A DNA stretch of 64,000 nt from Ramlibacter monticola (lineage in GTDB: Bacteria; Pseudomonadota; Gammaproteobacteria; Burkholderiales; Burkholderiaceae_C). Of this stretch, positions 8,181-16,867 are shown piece after piece. Position 1 is the first letter of the stretch. The number at the start of each line of letters is the position of its first letter. The position numbers and the translations under genes were made by a program. The notes under the pieces were generated by a model. It did no database searches. It had not been told where the DNA came from and worked only from the letters and a program-made list of their open reading frames with translations. The stretch covers positions 309,001-373,000 of the forward strand of contig NZ_JAEQNE010000003.1 of NCBI RefSeq assembly GCF_016722785.1, in the 5' to 3' direction.

Positions 8181-9011
8181 GTGACCCATCCCGACGCGCC
8201 CCCGCGCACCTACCTCTTCGTTCCGGGCACCCGGCCGGAACGCTTCGCAAAGGCGCTCGCCAGCGGCGCGGACTGCGTCGTGCTGGACCTCGAAGACGCG
8301 GTGGCGCCGGAGGACAAGGACCGGGCACGCGAGGAAATCGTCCGCTGGTGCTCGTCTGCCGCCGCGGCCGACCGCTCCCGCATCGTCGTCCGCATCAACG
8401 ACGCTGCGTCCGGCTGGTTCACTGACGATCTTCGCGCGCTGCAAGCTTGCGGCTGCGCACAGGTGCTGTTGCCGAAAGCCGAGGAGGCTTGGCAGGTCAC
8501 CGCAGTCGTGGCCGCCGTCCCGGAAACGCGGGTGCTCGCGCTGGTCGAAAGCGCGCGCGGCGTGGCTCGGGTGGACGAGGTGGCCGCCGCCTTGGGCGTC
8601 GCACGCCTGGTGTTCGGCACGCTGGACCTCGCGCTCGACCTGGACATCGACATTTCCGAAGACGCAAGCGGACTGGCGTATGCAGCCGGCCGCATTGCCA
8701 TCGCCTCACGGGTCGCCGGGCTGCCGGCGCCGGTGGCGGGCGTGACGCCGCAACTCCAGGACGCCCAGCGCCTGCTGGCTGACCTCGCGCTCGCGCGCCG
8801 GCAGGGCTTCGGCGCCAAGCTGTGCATCCACCCGGGACAGGTTGCTCCTGTCCACGCCGCGCTGCAGCCGAGCCCACAGGCGCTGGTCTGGGCTCGGCGC
8901 GTGCTTGAGGCGGACGTCGCCTCGCCCGGTGCCGCCCGCCTGGACGGCCGCATGATCGACCGCCCCGTGGTCGAGCAAGCACGGCGCACGCTGGGCATGG
9001 CGCGCGACTGA
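8181..9011 (+). CDS. CitE/HpcH-family acyl-CoA lyase (citramalyl- or malyl-CoA lyase-like)
   Basis: 276 residues from GTG 8181, which has GGAG 6 bases upstream; an in-frame GTG at 8166 overlapping the previous stop is the alternative. The TIM-barrel family features are visible: YLFVPGTRPERFAKALASGA, the acidic VVLDLEDAV, the metal-binding Glu in LALVESARGV, Asp in GTLDLALDL, and the late GAKLCIHPGQV. This stand-alone CitE group cleaves beta-hydroxyacyl-CoAs such as citramalyl-CoA to acetyl-CoA and pyruvate. Next to the CoA-transferase and hydratase, that is the most economical role. Confidence 0.85.
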   Translation: MTHPDAPPRTYLFVPGTRPERFAKALASGADCVVLDLEDAVAPEDKDRAREEIVRWCSSAAAADRSRIVVRINDAASGWFTDDLRALQACGCAQVLLPKAEEAWQVTAVVAAVPETRVLALVESARGVARVDEVAAALGVARLVFGTLDLALDLDIDISEDASGLAYAAGRIAIASRVAGLPAPVAGVTPQLQDAQRLLADLALARRQGFGAKLCIHPGQVAPVHAALQPSPQALVWARRVLEADVASPGAARLDGRMIDRPVVEQARRTLGMARD

Positions 9012-9049
9012 TCGACTTCTTCCACATCCCACCAGAAAGAGACATCCCC

Positions 9050-10396
9050 ATGGCTTCCACCATCATCGATTCGCGCATCTTCGGCGACATGTTCAGCGAC
9101 GCACGCATGCGCGATGTCTGGTCCGACGAGAACCGCACCGCCAAGTACCTGGACATCGAGCGCGCCCTGGCCAAGGTGCAAGGCGCCCTCGGCATCATCC
9201 CGAAAGAGGCGGCCGCCGAGATCGTGAAGAACTGCGAGCTCTCGCAGATCGACTGGCCGAAGCTCAAGGCCAAGACCGAGCAGATCGGCTATCCCATCAT
9301 CGCGGTGGTCAACCAGATCAACGCCAACTGCCGCGACGGCCTGGGGGAGTACTGTCACTGGGGAGCGACCACCCAGGACATCACCGATACCGCCGCCGTG
9401 CTGCAGATGCGCGAAGGCCTGGCGCTCGTGGAGCAGGATCTCGACGAGATCGGCGAGGCGCTGGCGGCGCTTGCGCGGAAGTACCGGGACACGCCCGTCA
9501 TCGGGCGCTCCAACCTTCAGCAGGCCACACCGATCACCTTCGGCTACAAGATGGCCGCGATCCTGGCCGGCATCGACCGCCACCGCGAGCGGCTGCAGCA
9601 ACTGAAGCCCAGAGTGCTCATGGGTGAGTTCGGCGGGGCCTCGGGAACGCTGTCGTCGCTCGAGCGCGGCGCGATGGAGACCCAGGCTGCCCTGATGAAG
9701 GAACTCGGCCTGGCGCAACCCCTGATCTCCTGGCACACGGTGCGCGACACCATCGCCGAGGTGGGCGCCTTCCTTGGTCTGGTCGGGGGATCGCTCGGCA
9801 AGATCGCCATGGACGTCAAGCTGATGATGCAGACCGAGGTGGGTGAAGTGTTCGAGCCCTTCGCGCCGGGCCGCGGCTCGTCCTCCACCATGCCGCAGAA
9901 GCGCAACCCCATCTCCTGCCTGTACATCCACGCCAACATCTCGGTAGCGCGCCAGCATGCCGCTGCGCTGATGGACGCGATGGTCGCCGATCACGAGCGC
10001 TCGACCGGCCCCTGGGAAATCGAATGGGTGGCGCTGCCCGAGATCTTCTGCCTGCTGTCCGGCGCACTCAAGCAGACGAAGTTCATCCTCAAGGGCCTGG
10101 AGGTCGACGCGACGCGCATGCGGGCCAACATCGACATCACGAACGGCCTCGTCATGTCGGAGGCCGTGATGATGGGCCTGGGTCCTTACATCGGCCGCGA
10201 GTATGCGCACGACCTCGTGTACGACCTCTGCCGCCAGGCCGTCACCGAAGACCGCCCGCTGATCGACATCCTGGCGGCCCACCCGGAAATCTCCAAGCAC
10301 GTCACGCGCGCACAGCTCGAGGCGTTCTGCGATCCGGGCAAGAACCTGGGGCAGGCGGGCGTGATGGTCGATCGCGTCCTCGCGGCGCGGGCCTGA
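9050..10396 (+). CDS. Fumarase/aspartase (ASL) superfamily lyase, PcaB-like subgroup
   Basis: 448 residues, all alpha-helical lyase superfamily. Three conserved regions are visible: GATTQDITDTA (about residue 106), the loop signature SSSTMPQKRNP (about 280) and the late HERSTGPWEIEW, which resembles 3-carboxy-cis,cis-muconate cycloisomerase (PcaB) and related lyases more than fumarase. The family eliminates or adds across a C-C bond next to a carboxylate. It is the sixth gene of the operon and would act on a dicarboxylate before or after the CoA steps. It is often annotated as adenylosuccinate lyase family, but purine synthesis is not supported by the context. Confidence 0.8.
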   Translation: MASTIIDSRIFGDMFSDARMRDVWSDENRTAKYLDIERALAKVQGALGIIPKEAAAEIVKNCELSQIDWPKLKAKTEQIGYPIIAVVNQINANCRDGLGEYCHWGATTQDITDTAAVLQMREGLALVEQDLDEIGEALAALARKYRDTPVIGRSNLQQATPITFGYKMAAILAGIDRHRERLQQLKPRVLMGEFGGASGTLSSLERGAMETQAALMKELGLAQPLISWHTVRDTIAEVGAFLGLVGGSLGKIAMDVKLMMQTEVGEVFEPFAPGRGSSSTMPQKRNPISCLYIHANISVARQHAAALMDAMVADHERSTGPWEIEWVALPEIFCLLSGALKQTKFILKGLEVDATRMRANIDITNGLVMSEAVMMGLGPYIGREYAHDLVYDLCRQAVTEDRPLIDILAAHPEISKHVTRAQLEAFCDPGKNLGQAGVMVDRVLAARA

Positions 10397-10471
10397 GCGC
10401 TTCCCGCGCACCGAAGTGAACGCGCCGGCATGGCCGGCAGCGTTCCCCATGAGAGCTGAGGAGACAACCCA

Positions 10472-11809
10472 GTGAAACTGTCAAAGCCTTTCAAGCTTCT
10501 GTATGTCCAGGTCCTGATCGGGCTGGCGCTCGGTATCGCAGTGGGCCACTACTGGCCTGAGTTCGGCGCCGCGCTGAAGCCGCTCGGGGACGGGTTCGTG
10601 AAGCTGGTCAAGATGATGATCGCGCCGGTCGTGTTCTGCACGATCGTGACCGGAATCACCGCGCTGGGAGACTCCCGGGAGATCGGCAAGACCCTGCTGA
10701 AGGCGATGGGCCTGTTCTATGCCCTGACCGCCCTTGCCCTGCTCACCGGACTCGCCGCCGTCCTGCTCATGCAGCCTGGGGCGGGGATGCACATCGATCC
10801 GAAGCAACTCGATGCCTCGGTGGCCAGCCGCTTTGCCAGCCAGGTGCACATCCACGGCTTCGTCGACTTCGCACTGCATATCATCCCCAACGCATTCTTC
10901 GGCGCGTTCGCCGAGGGGGAGGTGCTCCCGGTGCTGCTGCTCGCGGTTCTCTGCGGCTTCGGGTTGGCGCGCATCGGCAATTCGGCACGCCCCGTGCTGG
11001 AGGGCATCGATGGCTTCTCGCACATGCTGTTTGCAGCCTTCGGCATGATCATGCGGCTCGCACCGATTGGCGCCTTCGGCGCGATGGCCTTCACCGTCGG
11101 ACGCTACGGCATCAAATCCATCGGTTCGCTCGGCCTGCTGATAGGCACCTTCTACATCGCCTGCATCTTCTTCGTCGTCGTGTTCCTGGGCGTGCTGGCA
11201 CGGCTGCACGGATTCAGCTTGTGGCAAGTGATGCGGTATGTTCGTGAGGAACTGCTCGTGGTGCTGGGTACCTCTTCCAGCGAGCCGGTGCTGCCAAGGC
11301 TTTTGCTCAAGCTGGAGCGCCTCGGCTGCAAGAAGGGCGTCGTCGGCTTGGTCCTGCCCACGGGATATTCATTCAATCTCGACGGAACTGCGATCTACCT
11401 GACGCTCGCCTCCATGTTCATCGCCCAGGCGTGCGACGTGCACCTGTCCTGGATTCAGATCGGCAGCATGCTTGGCGTGATGCTGCTCACCTCGAAGGGC
11501 GCTGCCGGGGTGACTGGCAGCGGCTTCGTTGCACTGGTGGCCACCTTGACCGTGATGCCCGAGCTCCCCGTGGCTGGCGTCGCGCTGATCGTGGGCATCG
11601 ACCGGTTCATGTCCGAAGCGCGGGCGCTTACCAGCACGATCAGCAATGTGGTCTGCTGCATCGTGGTGTCGATCTGGGAGAACGCGTGCGACCGCGACCG
11701 ACTTCGGCGCGAGTTGGCAGAGAACTACGCTGGCACCGAGCGCGACTTGGAGGAGGATCCGACGGAATCCTTCCCCGCACATGTCGTGAGTGGCCCTGTG
11801 GGGCACTAA
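10472..11809 (+). CDS. DctA-type dicarboxylate:cation symporter
   Basis: 445 residues with about eight hydrophobic segments and two re-entrant loops of the dicarboxylate/amino-acid:cation symporter family. Characteristic stretches are the serine-rich TSSSEPVLPRLL, GYSFNLDGTAIYLTLASMFIAQ (split here for length) and TSKGAAGVTGSGFV. The GTG start at 10472 is supported by GAGGAG 9 bases upstream. As the last gene of the operon it probably imports the di- or tricarboxylate in exchange for protons or sodium, so this cluster has both a Bug receptor and its own secondary transporter. Confidence 0.9.
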   Translation: MKLSKPFKLLYVQVLIGLALGIAVGHYWPEFGAALKPLGDGFVKLVKMMIAPVVFCTIVTGITALGDSREIGKTLLKAMGLFYALTALALLTGLAAVLLMQPGAGMHIDPKQLDASVASRFASQVHIHGFVDFALHIIPNAFFGAFAEGEVLPVLLLAVLCGFGLARIGNSARPVLEGIDGFSHMLFAAFGMIMRLAPIGAFGAMAFTVGRYGIKSIGSLGLLIGTFYIACIFFVVVFLGVLARLHGFSLWQVMRYVREELLVVLGTSSSEPVLPRLLLKLERLGCKKGVVGLVLPTGYSFNLDGTAIYLTLASMFIAQACDVHLSWIQIGSMLGVMLLTSKGAAGVTGSGFVALVATLTVMPELPVAGVALIVGIDRFMSEARALTSTISNVVCCIVVSIWENACDRDRLRRELAENYAGTERDLEEDPTESFPAHVVSGPVGH

Positions 11810-11882
11810 GGGGGGCTGCCCCGATTTCCCGAGGGTCGACGTTTGCTACGCAGCCTTGGCTCGCTGGTTCCCGACAAGGGGG

Positions 11883-13844
11883 CTAGTCCGACTTGGCCGC
11901 CGCATCGGTAGTGCCCAGGCTCCACAAGCGCAGCGCGACGTGGATCTCCAGCGCGCGCGTCGCGTGCCCCCAGTGGCCGATCAGGTCCTCGATGGTCGCC
12001 AGCCGTTGCCGGACCGTGTTCACGTGGATGCCGAGGCGCTGCGCCGCGAGCTTGGCGTTCTGGTTGCAGTCGAAGTAGTGCAGCAGGGTGGCTGCGAGTT
12101 CGGTGCCGCGCTTGCGGTCGTACCCGGTCAACACGCCGATGGTCGCGTCCAGGAAGCCGGCCAGGCTGGCCTGGTCGTGCGTCTCGAACAGGGTGGAATA
12201 CAGCGCCATCTCGTTCTGGCCGACCACCTGCCCCTGCACGCCGATGCGCCGCAGCACCGGCAGCGCACGGCGCAGCATCACGTACACGCCGGGGATTTCT
12301 GCCGGCGTCGGGAGCGGGCGCGAAACGATGCCGCGGTATTCGGCACCGAACGCCTCCCGGGCCCGCTCTCCGAGGACGCGGCGCACGTCGCCGGCCCGGG
12401 TGGTTGCACAAAGAATCACGAGCACGCCGTCCAGGTCGTCGAAGATCGCGTGCTGCAGCAGGTTGGCTGCACGCAGCCGGCGCGCGGCATGGCCGGCCTG
12501 CGTTTCGCCGGTGTCCACCAGCATCAGCGAACTGGGCTGCGACAGGTCCACGCCGAAGGGCGCCGCCCGCTCGCACAGCAGGCCCAGGTCGTCCTGGCGC
12601 GGCGAGGTGAGCCCGCGCAGCAGGGTCGACAGGTCGCGGCTGCGCGTCGCCTCCATGCGCTCGCGCGAGAGCAGCACGACGCTCACCATGCTGGCGGCGC
12701 GCTCGAAGGTGCGGACGGACATCTCGTCCAGCTCGCCGCGGCGAAACAGCAGCACGGACCCGAGCACGTCGCCGCCGCCGATCACCGCGCTCACCCGGCA
12801 CGACTCGCCGTCCGCTTCGAAAGCGACCATGGAGCGGCCGAGCTCGCAGCTGCGGCGCAGTGCGCCCGCGATGGCGCTGCTGTGGTCGCCGTGCGGCGTG
12901 TAGGTCTCGGGGCCGCGTCCGTCGTATCCGGGCGGGGTGCCGCGAGCGATCACCTGCGCCGCCTCGTCCAGCACCAGCACGCTTCCGCCCATCAGCTGCG
13001 CCACCGACTCGCACAGCGTCGCCAGCGACGCGCCCCGGGCGAGCAGGGCCATGAGCTGGTCGTGGCCGTCGGCCGCCTCCTGCACCTGGCGTGCGTGCCG
13101 CTCCAGCTCCGTCCCGGCCGCCTCGGCCGCCTGCACGGCGGCGCGGGCCTGGTCGAAGGCGCGCGCATTCTTGATGGCGACCGCGGCGTGGGTGGCCAGG
13201 GTCGACAGGATCGAGAGGGTCTGCGCGGTGTGCGTGCGCGGGTAGCGGTCGGCGGCGAACAGCAGGCCGATCACCTCCTCTTCCCACATCAGCGGCACGC
13301 CCACCAGGGCGGAGATGCCTTCGGCGCGGAAGATGTCGTCGAACCGCGGCTCGTGCGGAAAGCGCGTGTCGTGCAGGTAGTCGGTGGTGGTGAAGGGCAT
13401 GCGGGTGGCCATCACCACGCTGGCCGCGCCGCTGTCGCTGCGGATGCCCATCGCCGTGGTGGCCTGCGTCAGCCCGCCTTCGGACGCCAGCGACTGGAAC
13501 CAGCCGCGCGCGTCGTCCAGCGTGGACAGCCAGGCCATGTCGGCTCCCAGCAGGTTGCGCGTGCGCGAAACGATGGCCGCCAGCAGGTTCGCCAGATCCA
13601 GCCGCCCGGAGAGGTCCTGCGCCGATTCCATCACCGCCAGCATCCCGTGCTCGCGCTGTTGCAGCAGGTCCAGCCGGTTGCGCACCGCCATGGCCATGCG
13701 AACCGTCTCCACCAGGCCCGCCTTGCCCGGGCGGCTCGCCGCCAGCGCCTCGGCATGGGCGAGATGCTGCGCGAATTCGTCCGCCGGCGCACCGCGATGC
13801 AGCAGGCGAATCAGCGCGCTGGCGATCTGCTCGTCCGAGTCCAT
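11883..13844 (-). CDS. GAF-domain transcriptional regulator with C-terminal PucR-type helix-turn-helix
   Basis: 653 residues. A GAF-like sensor spans roughly residues 75-215 (SGRLDLANLLAAIVSRTRNLL, GISALVGVPLMWEEEVIGLLFA), followed by a short helical linker (about 220-260). The middle region resembles the CdaR/PucR regulatory domain. The C-terminus (about 590-645) has the HTH_30 pattern LLHYFDCNQNAKLAAQRLGIH then VNTVRQRL. It is divergent from the SDR/Liv operon, which it probably activates in response to a small aromatic or aliphatic ligand sensed by the GAF domain. Family confident; ligand unknown. Confidence 0.85.
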   Translation of the reverse strand: MDSDEQIASALIRLLHRGAPADEFAQHLAHAEALAASRPGKAGLVETVRMAMAVRNRLDLLQQREHGMLAVMESAQDLSGRLDLANLLAAIVSRTRNLLGADMAWLSTLDDARGWFQSLASEGGLTQATTAMGIRSDSGAASVVMATRMPFTTTDYLHDTRFPHEPRFDDIFRAEGISALVGVPLMWEEEVIGLLFAADRYPRTHTAQTLSILSTLATHAAVAIKNARAFDQARAAVQAAEAAGTELERHARQVQEAADGHDQLMALLARGASLATLCESVAQLMGGSVLVLDEAAQVIARGTPPGYDGRGPETYTPHGDHSSAIAGALRRSCELGRSMVAFEADGESCRVSAVIGGGDVLGSVLLFRRGELDEMSVRTFERAASMVSVVLLSRERMEATRSRDLSTLLRGLTSPRQDDLGLLCERAAPFGVDLSQPSSLMLVDTGETQAGHAARRLRAANLLQHAIFDDLDGVLVILCATTRAGDVRRVLGERAREAFGAEYRGIVSRPLPTPAEIPGVYVMLRRALPVLRRIGVQGQVVGQNEMALYSTLFETHDQASLAGFLDATIGVLTGYDRKRGTELAATLLHYFDCNQNAKLAAQRLGIHVNTVRQRLATIEDLIGHWGHATRALEIHVALRLWSLGTTDAAAKSD

Positions 13845-13947
13845 GGGCCCTTCACTCCGTCCTCAACCGACAGGCAAGGGTAGCAGGCGTGGGGGCGCCC
13901 GGCTCCCGAATTGCGCAGTCACTTGATGACATCGGGATTCGCGCGGA

Positions 13948-13966
13948 TATGTGCGCGTGCGACATA
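13948..13966. promoter_or_regulatory. TATGT-N9-ACATA dyad before the first SDR/receptor module
   Basis: A perfect 5+5 inverted repeat TATGT (13948-13952) and ACATA (13962-13966), followed by GGG, lies between the divergent GAF/PucR regulator and the first SDR. A similar dyad ending ACATAGG precedes the second, paralogous SDR (17899-17917). It is a candidate operator for the divergent regulator; this is inference from position and recurrence. Confidence 0.35.
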
Positions 13967-14037
13967 GGGCGGCGCGGGGCGATTCCGGACACTCGGGTGA
14001 CTTTCGCCGATTTCCCCTTTTCGAGCCCCTCCCTCCC

Positions 14038-14826
14038 ATGGCCCTCCACGAGTTGCTGCGCCCCCGCTCCGGACTGCGCGTGCTGGTCACGGCCGGGGGC
14101 AGCGGCATCGGCGCATCGGTGGCCCGGGCGTTCCACGCGGTGGGGGCGCGCGTCCACGTCTGCGACGTCGACCGCTCCGCGCTCGATCGCCTGACGGGCG
14201 CCACCCCGGGCATCACCGGCAGCATGGCGGATACCTCGGTCGCGGCCGACGTGGATGCCGTGTTCGAGGACGTGCGAAGCCACCTCGGCGGCCTGGACGT
14301 GCTGGTGAACAACGCCGGCATCGCCGGGCCCATTGGCCCGATCGAGGACATGGCTGCGGCCGATTGGGACCGCACCGTGGCCGTCAACCTCGACAGCCAA
14401 TACTACTTCGCGCGCCGCGCCATCCCGCACCTGTTGGCCAGCCCCGATCCCAGCCTGATCGCCATGGGCTCGGTGGCGAGCCGGCTCGGCTACGCGTTCC
14501 GCACGCCCTATGCGGCGAGCAAGTGGGGGATCGTCGGCCTGACCCAGTCGCTCGCCATCGAGCTCGGGCCGCAGGGCGTGCGCGTCAACGCCATCCTTCC
14601 CGGCGCGGTGGAGGGCGATCGCGTCAGCAGCGTGCCCGCGGCGCGCGCGGCCGCCCTGGGCGTCGATGTCGACGCCATGCGCGAGCAATACCGCCGCAAG
14701 AGTTCGCTGCGGCGGATGGTGAGCGCGGACGACGTCGCCGCGCTGGCGCTGTTCCTGTGCTCGCCGGCGGCACGCAACCTGACCGCCCAGGTCATCAGCG
14801 TGGACTGCAATCTCGAATACCTCTGA
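14038..14826 (+). CDS. Short-chain dehydrogenase/reductase (module copy 1)
   Basis: 262 residues, classical SDR: coenzyme motif VTAGGSGIGASVA, Asp in VHVCDVDRSAL suggesting NAD preference, NNAGIAG, catalytic Ser in MGSVASR and YAASK. Strongly similar along its whole length to the SDR at 17954-18745 (shared RTPYA, SLAIELGPQGVRVNAILPGAVEGD and the end NLEYL/NVEYL). It heads the operon and lies 38 bases before a binding-protein gene, the same order as in the second copy. It probably oxidises the hydroxyl group of the imported compound or an intermediate; substrate unknown. Confidence 0.85.
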   Translation: MALHELLRPRSGLRVLVTAGGSGIGASVARAFHAVGARVHVCDVDRSALDRLTGATPGITGSMADTSVAADVDAVFEDVRSHLGGLDVLVNNAGIAGPIGPIEDMAAADWDRTVAVNLDSQYYFARRAIPHLLASPDPSLIAMGSVASRLGYAFRTPYAASKWGIVGLTQSLAIELGPQGVRVNAILPGAVEGDRVSSVPAARAAALGVDVDAMREQYRRKSSLRRMVSADDVAALALFLCSPAARNLTAQVISVDCNLEYL

Positions 14827-14864
14827 ATCCCGCTCAACCCTCGTCTATCGCCAGGAGACAAACC

Positions 14865-16100
14865 ATGCCCCCGTTGCGCCTCGCCATCCTTCCCGCGGCC
14901 CTGCTGCTTTGCGGCGCCGTGCACGCCGCGCCCGTGAAGATCGGCGTGCTCGAGACCTTGTCCGGCGCTTCGGCGTCCTCGGGCCAGGCGTTCCGCGACG
15001 GCGTGCGCTATGCGATTGCCAGGCTCAACGCCAGCGGGGGCTGGAACGGCGAACCCGTGCAGTTGGTGGAGTACGACAGCCAGGGTGGCCCCGCGGGCGC
15101 GGCCGACAAGCTGAAGGCCGCCATCGCCGACGGCGTGCAGATCATCGTGCAGGGGTCGTCGTCCTCGATCGGCGGCCAGATCACCGAGGACGTGCGCAAG
15201 CACAACATGCGCAACCCCGGCAAGGAGGTCGTGTACATCAACGTGGGTGCCGAGGCGCTGGAGCTCACCGGCGAGAAGTGCCACTTCCACCACTTCCGGC
15301 TCACGGCCAACGCGCAGATCCGCACCAAGGCGCTGGTGGAAGGCATGAAGCAGGCCAACGCGCTGGGCGCGCGCGTGTACGCGATCAACCAGAACTACGC
15401 CTGGGGCCAGGACATGGAGAAGGCCATCGCCGAGGCCGCGCCCCAGGGCGGCTACCAGGTGGTCGAAAAAACGTTGCACGACACCAACAAGATCCAGGAC
15501 TTCGCACCCTACGTGGCCAAGATCGGCGCCGCCAAGGCCGACACCGTGCTCACGGGCAACTGGGGCAACGACCTGCTGCTGCTGATGAAGGCCACCAAGG
15601 CCGCCGGCCTGAAGACGCGCTTCGGCACCGTGTTCCTCGACCAGCCGGGCAACATCGCCAATGCCGGCGAAACGGCGGTGGGCCACTTCGTCGCCCACGC
15701 CTTCAATGCCGAAGCCGGCGGAGCCGAGGGCGAACGCTTCGTCAGCGACTACCAGGCGAAGATCGGGCATCCACCGGTGTTCGTGGAGCCGCAGACCGCG
15801 TTCGGCCTGGCGATGGTCGCCGACGCCCTGAAACGCACCCGCCCCGAAGCCGGCCTGTTGAACGTCAACGCCTTCGCGAGCAACCTCGAGGCCACGAAGC
15901 TGAAGACGCCGATGGGCGAGATGTCGATGCGCGCGGCCGACCACCAGGTGCTGCTGCCGATCGTGGTGTCCACGGTGAGCAAGGCCGCCCGCTACAAGGC
16001 TGACGGCTCCGACGTGGGGTTCGCGCCGGTCAAGGTGTTCGCGGCCGAACAGGTGGCCACGCCCGTGCAGGCCAGCTGCAAGATGAAGCGCCCGGAATGA
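14865..16100 (+). CDS. Liv-type ABC transporter substrate-binding protein (module copy 1)
   Basis: 411 residues with a signal peptide ending GAVHA-A, then PVKIGVLETLSGASASSGQAF, the usual opening of type I branched-chain-amino-acid binding proteins. Other landmarks are VEYDSQGGPAGAADKLKAA and GTVFLDQPGNIANAG. CAGGAGACAAACC precedes ATG 14865. It closely resembles the binding protein at 18793-20037 along its length, including the C-terminal PVQASCKM. Ligands of this branch are often aromatic or aliphatic acids rather than leucine. The stop overlaps the next SDR by ATGA. Confidence 0.88.
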   Translation: MPPLRLAILPAALLLCGAVHAAPVKIGVLETLSGASASSGQAFRDGVRYAIARLNASGGWNGEPVQLVEYDSQGGPAGAADKLKAAIADGVQIIVQGSSSSIGGQITEDVRKHNMRNPGKEVVYINVGAEALELTGEKCHFHHFRLTANAQIRTKALVEGMKQANALGARVYAINQNYAWGQDMEKAIAEAAPQGGYQVVEKTLHDTNKIQDFAPYVAKIGAAKADTVLTGNWGNDLLLLMKATKAAGLKTRFGTVFLDQPGNIANAGETAVGHFVAHAFNAEAGGAEGERFVSDYQAKIGHPPVFVEPQTAFGLAMVADALKRTRPEAGLLNVNAFASNLEATKLKTPMGEMSMRAADHQVLLPIVVSTVSKAARYKADGSDVGFAPVKVFAAEQVATPVQASCKMKRPE

Positions 16101-16849
16101 GCGCGCTGCAAGGCAAGGTTGCGTGGATCACCGGCGCCGGCTCGGGCATCGGGCTGGCGGCGGCGCAGGCGCTGGCCGCGGCGGGCGCGGTGGTGGTGCT
16201 CTCGGGCCGCCGGGCCGGCGTGCTCGGGGCGGCAGCCGAAGGCATCGCCGCGCAGGGGGGGCGCGCCGAGGTGGAGGGGCTCGACGTCACCGATGCGGCT
16301 GCCGTCGCCGCCACGGCGGCGCGCATCCTGGCCCGCCACGCGGGTCGCATCGACGTGCTGGTCAACAGCGCAGGCACCAACACGCCGGAGCGGTTCTGGC
16401 GCGACCAGTCCCCCGAAGGCTGGCGCCAGGTGGTGGCGACCAACCTGGACAGCATGTTCTACACCGTGCATGCCGTGCTGCCCGCGATGCGCGCGCGGCG
16501 CGACGGCCTGGTCGTCAACGTCTCGTCCTGGGCCGGCGTCCATCACCCCAAGCTGACCGGCCCGGCCTACAACGGCAGCAAGCATGCCGTGACGGCCATG
16601 ACCGAGACCATCAACATCGAAGAGGGCGTCCACGGCATCCGTGCCTGCTGCCTCTGCCCGGCCGAGGTGTCCACGCCCATCCTCGACACGCGCCCGGTCC
16701 CGCCGAGCGCGGAGGAGCGCGCCCGCATGCTGCGGCCCGAGGATTTGGGGCACACCATCCGCTTCCTCGCCGAGTTGCCGGCCGGGGTCTGCGTCAACCA
16801 GTTGATCATCAGCCCGACGTGGAACCGGATGTACGTGAATGATTTGTAG
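16097..16849 (+). CDS. Short-chain dehydrogenase/reductase
   Basis: 250 residues, classical SDR with ITGAGSGIGLA, NSAGTN (instead of NNAG), NVSSWAG and YNGSK. The ATG overlaps the stop of the preceding binding protein, so translation is coupled. It differs clearly from the two module SDRs and has a longer C-terminal part ending PTWNRMYVNDL. Probably a 3-oxoacyl- or hydroxy-acid dehydrogenase of the same pathway; substrate not identifiable from sequence. Confidence 0.85.
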   Translation: MSALQGKVAWITGAGSGIGLAAAQALAAAGAVVVLSGRRAGVLGAAAEGIAAQGGRAEVEGLDVTDAAAVAATAARILARHAGRIDVLVNSAGTNTPERFWRDQSPEGWRQVVATNLDSMFYTVHAVLPAMRARRDGLVVNVSSWAGVHHPKLTGPAYNGSKHAVTAMTETINIEEGVHGIRACCLCPAEVSTPILDTRPVPPSAEERARMLRPEDLGHTIRFLAELPAGVCVNQLIISPTWNRMYVNDL

Positions 16850-16867
16850 CCAGGGCAGGAGCGCCAG

